A stretch of DNA of 60,889 bases from Rhodomicrobium sp. R_RK_3 (GTDB taxonomy: Bacteria > Pseudomonadota > Alphaproteobacteria > Rhizobiales > Rhodomicrobiaceae): the NCBI RefSeq assembly GCF_002198715.1, contig NZ_MWLK01000035.1:1-60889 (forward strand), read 5' to 3'. Under the pieces are notes generated by a model that did not search any database, was not told the origin of the DNA, and worked only from the letters and a program-made list of their open reading frames with translations. Below are positions 51,122 through 60,872 of the stretch, one piece after another (the first letter of the stretch is position 1; each line of letters begins with the position of its first letter). A program made the translations under genes and the position numbers.

Positions 51122-52444
51122 TCAAAGTTTCCCGTCATCCTTGAAAGTCGCGGTCCAGTCCTTGATCAGTGCGTCAAGCGCTTCCTTCGCGGTGCCCTTG
51201 TCGGCGACCACGTAATCATGCACGCGCTTCTGCATCGCCTGCAGCAGCTCGGCATAGGTCGGCTCCTGCCAGAAATCCTTGACGCTTCCCATGGCTTTCA
51301 GGAATTCGCCGGCAAAGGGCGTCGATTTCGGGAAGTCCGGCGCCCCGGCCACTTTGACATGGCAGGAGAAGCCGCCGAGCTTCCACCACTTGGCCTGGAC
51401 GTCGGGCTGTGCGAACCATTTGATATATTCCAGCGCCTCGGCCTTCTTGTCGGAATAGGCGACGACCGAAATGCCCTGGCCCCCGAGCGTCGAGCCTTCG
51501 ACTTTCTGCGGCGGGTTGGCGAAATAGCCCGATTTCTCGCCGCCGACATTGGGGTCCTTGGCGATGCCGGGGAAGAAGGCGAAGAAGTTCATCTGCAGCG
51601 CGGTCTGGCCGGATTTATAGGCGTCCAGATCTTCCGTCATATAGGCGTCGGAATGGCCGGGCGGCGTGCAGCATTTATAGAGCGACTTGTAGAATTCGAG
51701 CCCGGCGACCGCGTCGGGCGAGTTCACCGCGCCCTCCATGTCGTATTTGCCGGGGGTCTTTTCGTAGGTGAAGCCGAAGGGGTACATGGCGTCGGTGGCG
51801 CCCATGGTGATGCCTTCGGAGCCGCGCTCGGTGTAGATCGCTGCGCCGTAAACCTTCTTGCCGTCGATCTCGCGGCCCTGGAAGAACTCGCCGATCTCCT
51901 TCAGCTCCGTCCAGTTCTTCGGCGGGGCGAGATCGCGATTGTACTTCTTCTTGAATTCGGCCTGGATCTCCGGCCGCGCGAACCAGTCCTTACGGTAGAC
52001 CCAGCCGACCGCGTCGCCCATGGCTGGCAGCGCGTAATAGTTCTTGCTGCCCTTCGGCCAAGTGGAATAGGCATAAACGGTCGCGGGAAGGAAATCATCC
52101 ATGGAGATGTTTTCCTTGGCGAAGAAGTCGTTCAGCTTGACATAATGACCGTAGACCGCGCCGCCGCCGATCCATTGGCTGTCGCCGATCATGAGATCGC
52201 AGAGCTTGCCGCGCGAGTTTAGTTCGTTCAGCATGCGGTCGGCGAAATTCGTCCAGGGGACGAATTCGAATTTCATCTTGATGCCGCTCTTGGCGGTGAA
52301 TTCCTTAGAGAGTTCGACCAGCGCATTGGCGGGGTCCCAAGCGGCCCAGCACAGAGTGATCGTCTTGTCCTGCGCATACGCTGCGGACGCAGATCCGCAC
52401 ATGGCTATCGCGCAAGCGGCGATGGCCGTTTTCCATGCCCTCAT
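51122..52444 (-). CDS. glpV: ABC transporter substrate-binding protein (GlpV-like)
   Basis: This 440-residue exported protein has a signal peptide AWKTAIAACAIAMCGSASAA (cleavage near AYA-QD). The mature fold is a type-2 extracellular solute-binding protein (TLCWAAWDPANALVELSKEF; KFEFVPWTNFADRMLNELNS; YKCCTPPGHSDAYMTEDLDA). Aromatic residues and the large size match polyol/glycerol binders. AGGAGG precedes the ATG. It is the first gene of the transport-kinase run. The ligand is inferred to be dihydroxyacetone, glycerol or a related triose/polyol. Confidence 0.88.
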   Translation of the reverse strand: MRAWKTAIAACAIAMCGSASAAYAQDKTITLCWAAWDPANALVELSKEFTAKSGIKMKFEFVPWTNFADRMLNELNSRGKLCDLMIGDSQWIGGGAVYGHYVKLNDFFAKENISMDDFLPATVYAYSTWPKGSKNYYALPAMGDAVGWVYRKDWFARPEIQAEFKKKYNRDLAPPKNWTELKEIGEFFQGREIDGKKVYGAAIYTERGSEGITMGATDAMYPFGFTYEKTPGKYDMEGAVNSPDAVAGLEFYKSLYKCCTPPGHSDAYMTEDLDAYKSGQTALQMNFFAFFPGIAKDPNVGGEKSGYFANPPQKVEGSTLGGQGISVVAYSDKKAEALEYIKWFAQPDVQAKWWKLGGFSCHVKVAGAPDFPKSTPFAGEFLKAMGSVKDFWQEPTYAELLQAMQKRVHDYVVADKGTAKEALDALIKDWTATFKDDGKL

Positions 52445-52551
52445 GGGCTCCTCCTGGCTTTCCTCCGGCCGCCCGCCTTATCACTGTTTTCGACCAGCGG
52501 GTCGATCTCACCGGCATTTGCAGCAAGCGGCTCAGCTAAACCTATTTGCCG

Positions 52552-52573
52552 GTTGAGTTTAGCTAAACTCAAC
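52552..52573. promoter_or_regulatory. Perfect 22-bp palindrome upstream of glpV
   Basis: GTTGAGTTTAG (52552-52562) is followed immediately by its exact reverse complement CTAAACTCAAC. Related half-sites AGCTAAACC (52534-52542) and CTAAACC lie on either side. It sits about 110 bp upstream of the glpV ATG and 140 bp upstream of the divergent dehydrogenase gene, well placed as an operator for one or both. Confidence 0.6.
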
Positions 52574-52711
52574 TACTAAACCGAGTCAAGCCGGTTGTTC
52601 GGGCATCTCGCCAAGGCCAAATGAATGCGATACATTACTCATTCCTGCCATCGACCGGTGCGGCGGCGGCGGGCAAGCTGAAACAGCAAAACAAATATTT
52701 GAGGAAGCGCT

Positions 52712-53962
52712 ATGCGTAACAAGACGTTGATTGCGGCCGCCGCCATGACGGCGGCCCTCGGGACGGTCCACGCCAGAGCCGCCGACAATCTGGAAAAGCT
52801 GGGCAAGTTTCAGGTTACGGGGACCAAAGACTTCACGGAAATTCCGCAGAAGGGCGAAAATGTTAAGGCCATCCAGCAGACCCTGAAAAAGATCAAACTC
52901 CCGCAAGGCTTCAAGATCAGCCTTTATGCCGTGGTGCCGGACGCGCGCCATATGGCCGTCGGCCCACAGGGCATCGTCACGTTCGTCGGCACACGGAAGA
53001 ACAAGGTCTGGGCCGTCACCGACCGCAACAAGGACCGCGTCGCCGACGAGGTGAAGGATTTTGCCCCCTCGATCGACTTCACCATCCCGAACGGCGTCTG
53101 CTTCTCGAAGGACGGCATGCTGTTCATCGCCGAGCGCAACCGCGTCCTGCTCTTCCCGGCGGCCGAATTCTTCTATGAAAGCCCGGACGTCGCCGCGTTC
53201 AACGTGGTCAAGCAGGGCGAGCTGATCCCGGTCGAGGAAGAGAGCTACAACCACACCGCCCGCGTCTGCAAGGTCGGCCAGGACGGCAAGCTTTACATCA
53301 CGCTCGGCCAGCCCTTCAACGTGCCGGCGCCCGAAAAGCTCGACCTCTACAAGCAGCAGGGCATCGGCGGCATCATCCGCATCGGCACCGACGGCACCGG
53401 CCGCGAAGTCTTTGCGACCGGCGTGCGCAATTCGGTCGGCCTGGATATCAGCCCCTCGACGGGCGATGTGTGGTTCACGGACAATCAGGTCGACGGCATG
53501 GGCGACACCATTCCTCCGGGCGAGATCAACCACGCGACCAAGCCCGGCCAGAATTTCGGCTTCCCCTGGTATGGCGGCGGCTCGGTGCGGACGGTCGAGT
53601 ATAAGAACGACACGCCGCCGGCCGATGCCGTGGCTCCGGTCTCCGAGACTGACGCTCACGCGGCCGATCTCGGCATGGCCTTCTACACCGGCAACAAATT
53701 CCCGAAGAAATATCGCGGCGGCATCTTCTCGGCTCAGCACGGTTCGTGGAACCGCACCAAGCCGGTCGGCGCGCGGGTGATGTTCACGCCGGTCGGCGAG
53801 GACGGCAAGTCGGGTGAAACCGTGCCGTTCGCGGAAGGCTGGAACGAGGGCGGCGAGTATTTCGGACGCCCCGTGGACGTGGCCAACCTGCCGGACGGCT
53901 CGATCCTGGTCTCGGACGATCTGGCCGGCGCCATCTACCGGATCTCCTACGAGGCGAATTGA
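52712..53962 (+). CDS. PQQ-dependent sugar dehydrogenase-like (sorbosone dehydrogenase type)
   Basis: This 416-residue exported protein has a signal peptide (IAAAAMTAALGTVHARAADN). The six-bladed beta-propeller of the GDH-B/YliI/sorbosone dehydrogenase family is seen: PQGFKISLYAVVPDARHMAV, NGVCFSKDGMLFIAERNRVL, TARVCKVGQDGKLYITLGQP, FATGVRNSVGLDISPSTGDV-W, HATKPGQNFGFPWYGGG and HGSWNRTKPVGARV. It oxidises sugars or aldehydes in the periplasm, passing electrons to cytochrome c. A cytochrome gene follows 84 bp downstream. Confidence 0.85.
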   Translation: MRNKTLIAAAAMTAALGTVHARAADNLEKLGKFQVTGTKDFTEIPQKGENVKAIQQTLKKIKLPQGFKISLYAVVPDARHMAVGPQGIVTFVGTRKNKVWAVTDRNKDRVADEVKDFAPSIDFTIPNGVCFSKDGMLFIAERNRVLLFPAAEFFYESPDVAAFNVVKQGELIPVEEESYNHTARVCKVGQDGKLYITLGQPFNVPAPEKLDLYKQQGIGGIIRIGTDGTGREVFATGVRNSVGLDISPSTGDVWFTDNQVDGMGDTIPPGEINHATKPGQNFGFPWYGGGSVRTVEYKNDTPPADAVAPVSETDAHAADLGMAFYTGNKFPKKYRGGIFSAQHGSWNRTKPVGARVMFTPVGEDGKSGETVPFAEGWNEGGEYFGRPVDVANLPDGSILVSDDLAGAIYRISYEAN

Positions 53963-54046
53963 TCGTCTCTGAACCATCATGCCGCAGGCCGGTCGCTGGT
54001 CGCGCCCGGCCTGTTTTCATGACCGCGCATTAAAAAGGGGAAGCGA

Positions 54047-54388
54047 ATGAAGCGCTTCGCAATTTGGGTTTTTCTGGCGCCGCTGGCGATCCTCGCCGGC
54101 GCTCCGGCGGCCGGCTTCGCGGCCGATCTGAAGGCGGGCAAGCAGAAGGCGATGCAATGCGCCGTCTGCCATGGGCCGAACGGCATCGCCGTCAATCCGG
54201 ACGCGCCGAATCTGGCCGGCGAGGCCTCGATATACATCGAGAAACAGCTCAAGGCTTTCCGGTCCGGCGCGCGGCAGAACGAGATGATGACGCTGATGGC
54301 CAAGGATCTCAGCGACGCCGACATCGCCGATCTTGCGGCCTGGTTTTCCGCCATGAAGGTCAGCGTGACGCTGCCGGATGTGAAGTGA
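54047..54388 (+). CDS. Class I c-type cytochrome
   Basis: This 113-residue exported protein (AIWVFLAPLAILAGAPAAGF signal) has one haem site, CAVCHGPNGIAV, and an axial Met in MMTLMAKDLSDADIADLAAW. It is expected to accept electrons from the dehydrogenase encoded upstream and pass them to the terminal oxidase. It is likely cotranscribed with that gene. Confidence 0.9.
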   Translation: MKRFAIWVFLAPLAILAGAPAAGFAADLKAGKQKAMQCAVCHGPNGIAVNPDAPNLAGEASIYIEKQLKAFRSGARQNEMMTLMAKDLSDADIADLAAWFSAMKVSVTLPDVK

Positions 54389-54652
54389 CGGCTTTGTCGT
54401 GCATCGTGCCGCGCGTCCTGCGCGGCGTCTCCCGGCGCGCGTGCCAGCGCCGGTCGGCGTGCCGGACATGGTCAACGCTGAGACCGATATTGTCATCCCC
54501 GCGAAAGCGGCTATCCAGCTAAGGGTGACATTAGTCCAAGAACTGGTGACTTAAACGCGAAGGCGGCGGAGCGACGCCATCTCGCTTTCGCGTCAAAGCC
54601 GACCAAAAGGGGGCTGGACGATGCCAGCCCCTGAACGGTCTGCCGCGACGCC

Positions 54653-55372
54653 TTATACGTCCATATCGTCGCCGCCGAACATGTCGTCGAAGAACCCGCC
54701 GCCGCCATTGTCGTCGTCATTATTGTCGTCCGCCGAGGCATTTTGCGTCTGCGCCGGCTCCTGGGCGGGTTGCGCCTGGGCCGGTTCCGCCGCCGGGGCC
54801 GGTGTCGCGGCGGGCGCCGCCGGCGCGGCCGCGGCATGAGCGCCGCCGCCGAACATGCTGCCGACCGCGTTGGCGACGAGCACGCCGCCGGCTACGCCCA
54901 TCGCCGTCTGCGCGGCGCCGGCCAGAAAGCCGCCGCCCTGCGGCGCCTGCTGCATCGGGCCGCCGGGGAAACCGCCCGGCTGCCCCGGGCCGCCGGCATA
55001 TCCGCCCTGCTGCTGCATCGGGCTGTCACCCGGATAGCCGCGCGACTGGCCGGCCGTGGGCACGCTGGTCGACCGGCTCGGCGCGGACGATCCGCCGCCG
55101 AAGAGGCCGCCGAGAAAGCCGCCGCCGCCGCCATTATTGGCCGGGCGGTTTTGGATCTCCTCCTCGAGCTGGGAGATGCGCTGCTGCGCCTGCTCCAGCG
55201 CGAAATTCTGCATGACGATGGTCTGCGCCATCATATAGGGCGCGCCGGGCTGTCCCGCGACGCGCTGCTTGATGAACGCATCGGCCTCGGCATCCTTCGG
55301 GCCGGCCTGCCGCTCGGTCTCGGCGAGACGGCTGAACAGCCCATCGATGGCTTGGCGATCTTGCTCGTTCAT
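54653..55372 (-). CDS. DUF2076 protein
   Basis: 239 residues from ATG 55372 (AGGAGC upstream; TTG 55381 is an alternative). DUF2076 features are NEQDRQAIDGLFSRLAETER, FIKQRVAGQPGAPYMMAQTI and FALEQAQQRISQLEEEIQ (coiled coil). A Gly/Pro/Gln-rich low-complexity middle, a hydrophobic GVAGGVLVANAVGSMFGGG, a Pro/Ala stretch and an acidic tail (DDNNDDDNGGGGFFDDMFGG) complete it. The function is unknown; relatives are periplasmic ligand-binding sensor-like proteins. Confidence 0.85.
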   Translation of the reverse strand: MNEQDRQAIDGLFSRLAETERQAGPKDAEADAFIKQRVAGQPGAPYMMAQTIVMQNFALEQAQQRISQLEEEIQNRPANNGGGGGFLGGLFGGGSSAPSRSTSVPTAGQSRGYPGDSPMQQQGGYAGGPGQPGGFPGGPMQQAPQGGGFLAGAAQTAMGVAGGVLVANAVGSMFGGGAHAAAAPAAPAATPAPAAEPAQAQPAQEPAQTQNASADDNNDDDNGGGGFFDDMFGGDDMDV

Positions 55373-55437
55373 GATTTGCAAAGCTCCTGTCCTGCTTGGC
55401 CGGCATGGGATGTGGGATGCCGGCTCACGTTGCGCAA

Positions 55438-55471
55438 ATAAAAAGCCCCGTTCCGATGCAACCGGAACGGG
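55438..55471 (-). terminator. Rho-independent terminator after the Bax-inhibitor gene
   Basis: On the minus strand CCCGTTCCG-GTTGCAT-CGGAACGGG is followed by GCTTTTT. It ends the yccA-like transcript before the DUF2076 gene. Confidence 0.8.
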
Positions 55472-55492
55472 ACCCGCATTGATTGGTTCCCG

Positions 55493-56218
55493 CTATTCCC
55501 GATCGCCGGTGAAGGTAAGGAGAAGCTGGAAGATGTTGATGAAGTTGAGATAGAGCGAGAAGGCGCCGAACACGGCCAGCTTCTGGTTCGATTCCGCGCC
55601 ATTGCCCTCGGCATATTGCTCCTTGATGGTCTGGGTATCCCAGGCCGTCAGGCCGACGAAGACAATGATGCCGATCACGGAAATCGCAAATTGCAGCGCG
55701 GTCGAGCCGAGGAAGATGTTGACCACGCTGGCGATGACGACGCCGATCAGGCCCATGATCAGGAACGAGCCGAATTGCGACATGTCGCGCTTCGTCGTGT
55801 AGCCGTAGAGGCTGGTCGTGCCGAACATGGCCGCCGCGATGAAGAAGGTGCGGGCGATGCTTGTGCCGGTGAAGACCAGGAACACCGAGGCGAGCGACAG
55901 GCCCATCACGGCGCAGAAGGCCCAGAACAAGGTCTGTGCACCCGACGCCGAAATCGTCTGCATCTTGAACGAGAAGAACAGCACGAAGGCGAGCGGGGCC
56001 AGCATCACCACCCATTTCAGGGGCGTGGTGAAGATCGGCACATAGAGCGCCGGCGTCGTGCCGACGATCATGGCGACGATGCCGGTGATGACGAGGCCGA
56101 GGCCCATGTAATTGTAGACGCGCAGCATGTGCTGGCGCAGGCCCTCGTCGTACACCGCGCCCTGGGCGCGGCCGGCGGCGGCGGTCTGCCAGCCGAAGCG
56201 TGTGTCAGGCGTATTCAT
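55493..56218 (-). CDS. Bax inhibitor-1/YccA family membrane protein
   Basis: This 241-residue protein has seven membrane helices (MLRVYNYMGLGLVITGIVAM, WVVMLAPLAFVLFFSFKMQT, ISVIGIIVFVGLTAWDTQTI). The AWDTQTIKEQY block and the acidic C-terminal region are family hallmarks. Members modulate FtsH proteolysis or act as Ca2+ leak channels. It lies 20 bp after the anti-sigma gene on the same strand and may be cotranscribed with the sigma/anti-sigma pair. Confidence 0.9.
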   Translation of the reverse strand: MNTPDTRFGWQTAAAGRAQGAVYDEGLRQHMLRVYNYMGLGLVITGIVAMIVGTTPALYVPIFTTPLKWVVMLAPLAFVLFFSFKMQTISASGAQTLFWAFCAVMGLSLASVFLVFTGTSIARTFFIAAAMFGTTSLYGYTTKRDMSQFGSFLIMGLIGVVIASVVNIFLGSTALQFAISVIGIIVFVGLTAWDTQTIKEQYAEGNGAESNQKLAVFGAFSLYLNFINIFQLLLTFTGDRE

Positions 56219-56236
56219 TGGTCGTGTCTCCGTTGG

Positions 56237-57013
56237 CTAATAGAGCGTTCTGGCAAGCTTGGCGGCGGCCTGATTGAGGGCGGGAGCCTCGGCCGCCCCG
56301 ACAAGGGCGTAGGCGACGTCACCGATCTGCCAATAGACGGCGGTGACCTCGTCGGTGGATGCCTGTTTCGCCGGCATCACATTGAACTGGCCCGGTCGCA
56401 CGGCGAACAGCGACAGGGTGCCGAGACCATCGGCCCGGATCGCCATTTCGACGCTGGGCCCGGCGGACGAAGGAAAGATCTGCACATCGAGCAGATCCCA
56501 GCCCTCGGGCAGATTGGGAACCGTAATCGCCGTCGCCGCGCGGATTTCCTCGCGGTCGAGCGCGGGCTGGCCGGGCTGCGAATGCATTCCGGCGCGCAGG
56601 AGCGCGGTGCGGTGGGCGCGGGCGGCATCATCGACATAGGACGGACGCACCGAGGCGGTCGCGGTGCTGTTCCAGGCGTCCATCGAGACGAATTCCATAT
56701 GGGCGAGCCAGCCGAGCGTCAGGAATGCCGTGACCGCGGCGACGCGGCGGAGCTTGAGCATGACGATGTCGCGGGCCAGGGCACGGGCGAGGCGGCGCGC
56801 GGCATCATGCGTGTCGAGCCGTTTCACGGCCGGCTGACCGGCAAAGGCGAGGCGCAGCGAATCGCGGCCGCTGAGATCGGCCATCACCCGCGCCGCGATC
56901 TCGGGGTGGCGGGACAGGTAATCCTCGACCTCGATGCGGCGGCCAGGCTGAAGCTGCTCGTCGACAAAGGCGGCGAAATCCGCCTCGCCGATCGGATCAA
57001 CCGGCTGTGTCAT
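56237..57013 (-). CDS. Membrane anti-sigma factor
   Basis: This 258-residue protein has an N-terminal cytoplasmic zinc-less anti-sigma domain (DPIGEADFAAFVDEQLQPGR, DYLSRHPEIAARVMADLSGR), one membrane helix (VAAVTAFLTLGWLAHMEFV, about 91-109) and a periplasmic part. Its start overlaps the sigma gene by 17 bp, as usual for cognate pairs. It would hold the ECF sigma at the membrane until an envelope or redox signal releases it. Confidence 0.85.
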   Translation of the reverse strand: MTQPVDPIGEADFAAFVDEQLQPGRRIEVEDYLSRHPEIAARVMADLSGRDSLRLAFAGQPAVKRLDTHDAARRLARALARDIVMLKLRRVAAVTAFLTLGWLAHMEFVSMDAWNSTATASVRPSYVDDAARAHRTALLRAGMHSQPGQPALDREEIRAATAITVPNLPEGWDLLDVQIFPSSAGPSVEMAIRADGLGTLSLFAVRPGQFNVMPAKQASTDEVTAVYWQIGDVAYALVGAAEAPALNQAAAKLARTLY

Positions 57014-57548
57014 CCGTGCCTCCTACTATTCGCAGATGACCAAGGCGCGCCGTTTGTGCGTCGCCGGTGTCCTCCAAGGCGCGCAGGGCGGCGCGGGCCC
57101 GTCCCAGCCGCGACATCAGCGTGCCGATCGGGATGGCGAGCGTCGCCGCAGCCTCCTGGTAGGACAGCCCTTCGATCGCCACCAGATGCAGCGCGGCGCG
57201 CTGTTCCTCCGGCAAGGTCAAAAAGGCCTGGCGGACCTGGGCCAGATGCACCGCGTGCTCCTGCGCCGGAGCCGCGTGGCTTTCAGCGAGCTCGGCGGCG
57301 CCGGCGAGCTTATTATGCTCGGCGCGCTCGCGGCGTTTACCGTCGATGAAGCAATTGTGCAGGATCGAGAGCAGCCAGACGCGCAGATTCTTGTCCGAGC
57401 GGAAGCCGGCGCGCTTTTCATAGGCGCGCAGCAGCGCCTCGTTCACCAGATCTTCGGCGTCCGCCGCATTGCGCGTCAGGGCCAGCCCGTAGCGCCTGAG
57501 CGCCGGGAGCTGCCCCATCACGTCGAAGCGGGCTTTGTTGTCCGTCAT
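56997..57548 (-). CDS. ECF-family RNA polymerase sigma factor
   Basis: This 183-residue sigma-70 factor has region 2 (GLALTRNAADAEDLVNEALL, LRVWLLSILHNCFIDGKRRE) and region 4 (TLPEEQRAALHLVAIEGLSY then QEAAATLAIPIGTLMSRLGR). It is followed by the overlapping anti-sigma gene. Upstream, read on the minus strand, GGGATTAA and CGTATA about 14 bp apart could be an autoregulated ECF promoter. A palindrome CGAAAAATTTTTCG (57592-57605) lies between this gene and the EamA gene. Confidence 0.92.
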   Translation of the reverse strand: MTDNKARFDVMGQLPALRRYGLALTRNAADAEDLVNEALLRAYEKRAGFRSDKNLRVWLLSILHNCFIDGKRRERAEHNKLAGAAELAESHAAPAQEHAVHLAQVRQAFLTLPEEQRAALHLVAIEGLSYQEAAATLAIPIGTLMSRLGRARAALRALEDTGDAQTARLGHLRIVGGTDDTAG

Positions 57549-57608
57549 GCGCCATATACGTAAGGCGCGCGTGACTTAATCCCTAAACCGCCGAAAAATT
57601 TTTCGCCG

Positions 57609-58598
57609 TCAGGCCTGCTCGGGATCGACGATGACGGCGCGCGCCTTGGCCTTCTGGCGCGCATCGTGCCATGTGTAGAGCCCGACCCCGGCGACCACCA
57701 GGGCCGTGCCGAGCGCGTCCGTCAGGGTGAACGGCTCGCCGATCACCGCAACGGCCATGGCGATGGTGGCGACCGGGCTCAGCGTGCCGAGCACGGACAC
57801 CGCCTGCGGGCCGACGCGGTCGAGCGCCGCGCTCAGCATGAAGCTGGGCAGGACGGTGGCGAACACCGCGAGCAGCGCCGCGATCACGACGATGCGCGGC
57901 GGCAGCTCGAACAGATCGCCGACATTGTTCGTCACGATGAAATGCACCAGGACGCCGACGCAGGCGCCGACCATGGCGATGCAGGTGAAGAGACGGCTGC
58001 CGAGCTGAGTGATCAGCGGCTTGGCCAGCAATTGATAGAGCGCGAAGGCGAAGGCCGAGCCGAGCACCAGCATGACGCCGAGCGTGACCTGATCGCCATT
58101 CGCGGTCGCGCCTTCGAGAAACACCACGGCGATGCCCGCATAGGACAGAAGCAGCGCGCCGACGCCCCAGCGCGTGATGACGCCGCCGAAGAACAGCGCC
58201 CCGAGGATCATGACGAAGACCGGATAGGTGAACAGAATCAGGCGCTCGAACTGCGCCGTCAGATAGACGAGGCCCTGGAAATCCAGATAGCTGGCGAGGT
58301 AATAGCCGAGCAGGCCGACCAGCGCGGTGGAGAGGAATTTCCGCAAGTTCGGGAGCGGGCGGCCGGCGGCGATAGCGTCGCGCCAGGATATCCAGCCGAC
58401 GACGACATAGACCGGCAGCGAATAGGCCATGCGCAGGGCGATGAGGCTGATGGCATCGATCTGCGGCACGCCGCCGGTGCCGTAGGCGAGCTTGATGAAG
58501 ATGCCCTTGGTGGAGAACAGGATCGCCCCGAAGGCCGCCAGCGCATAGCCGCCGCCCGGCGCCATGGCCGCCGGTGCGACCGTCGATGTCTGAGCCAT
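57609..58598 (-). CDS. EamA/DMT-family transporter
   Basis: 329 residues from ATG 58598. Ten membrane helices are arranged as two EamA repeats (GYALAAFGAILFSTKGIFIK; VTLGVMLVLGSAFAFALYQL). This is an inner-membrane exporter of metabolites or amino acids; the substrate is unknown. Longer starts (to 58679) give a polar leader unlike the family. It transcribes toward the sigma gene, with a short palindromic spacer between them. Confidence 0.88.
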   Translation of the reverse strand: MAQTSTVAPAAMAPGGGYALAAFGAILFSTKGIFIKLAYGTGGVPQIDAISLIALRMAYSLPVYVVVGWISWRDAIAAGRPLPNLRKFLSTALVGLLGYYLASYLDFQGLVYLTAQFERLILFTYPVFVMILGALFFGGVITRWGVGALLLSYAGIAVVFLEGATANGDQVTLGVMLVLGSAFAFALYQLLAKPLITQLGSRLFTCIAMVGACVGVLVHFIVTNNVGDLFELPPRIVVIAALLAVFATVLPSFMLSAALDRVGPQAVSVLGTLSPVATIAMAVAVIGEPFTLTDALGTALVVAGVGLYTWHDARQKAKARAVIVDPEQA

Positions 58599-58847
58599 GA
58601 TGGTTCGAACCGGCTTCGCGCCGTGCCTCGATCTGCTATTGGGGTCCGATTGGCAGGACCCGCTTTGGGAGTGTGCCATTTCTCGCCGCTTTTGGCGCGG
58701 CGGACAAGTGCTGTTATCGCAGTTTTGGCATGCACGGCGCGTGATACGGGGGATAGCAGCAATTGCGGCCTCGTTCCAGCCACGCTGTTACCCTGTATGC
58801 TTGATAGCGCCGCGATTTTCTCCGCGCCCCAAAGCGCCACGACCTAG

Positions 58848-58960
58848 CCCTCTCCCATGAGGAGAGGCCGGCGCGTTAAGCGCGCCCGGTGAGGAGGTCA
58901 TGCCTTTCGGTGTGGCGACGCCCTGCCCTAGCGATAGGGATTTCCCCTCACTCTAACCCC
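58848..58960. repeat. Composite extragenic palindromic repeat
   Basis: AGCCCTCTCCCATGAGGAGA, then GGCCGGCGCGTTAAGCGCGC, CCGGTGAGGAGGTCATGCC, a GGCGACG spacer, GCGATAGGGATTTCCCCTCA. The block order matches 34848-34980 closely, including ATGCC, GGCGACG and GATAGGGATT. It lies in the 384-bp gap between the EamA gene and dnaK; there is no gene in that gap. Confidence 0.7.
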
Positions 58961-58982
58961 TAGGCTGCGACGCGTCTCCGCC

Positions 58983-60872
<1,890 letters not shown>

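Noticed and set aside
50951-52222. 423-codon open frame on the plus strand
   Set aside because: Antisense to the binding-protein gene, which has a signal peptide and a good ribosome-binding site.
52586-53980. 464-codon open frame on the minus strand
   Set aside because: Antisense to the PQQ-type dehydrogenase, whose blades are clearly recognisable.
55616-57349. 577-codon open frame on the plus strand
   Set aside because: Runs antisense across the Bax-inhibitor, anti-sigma and sigma genes; composition is typical of a shadow frame.
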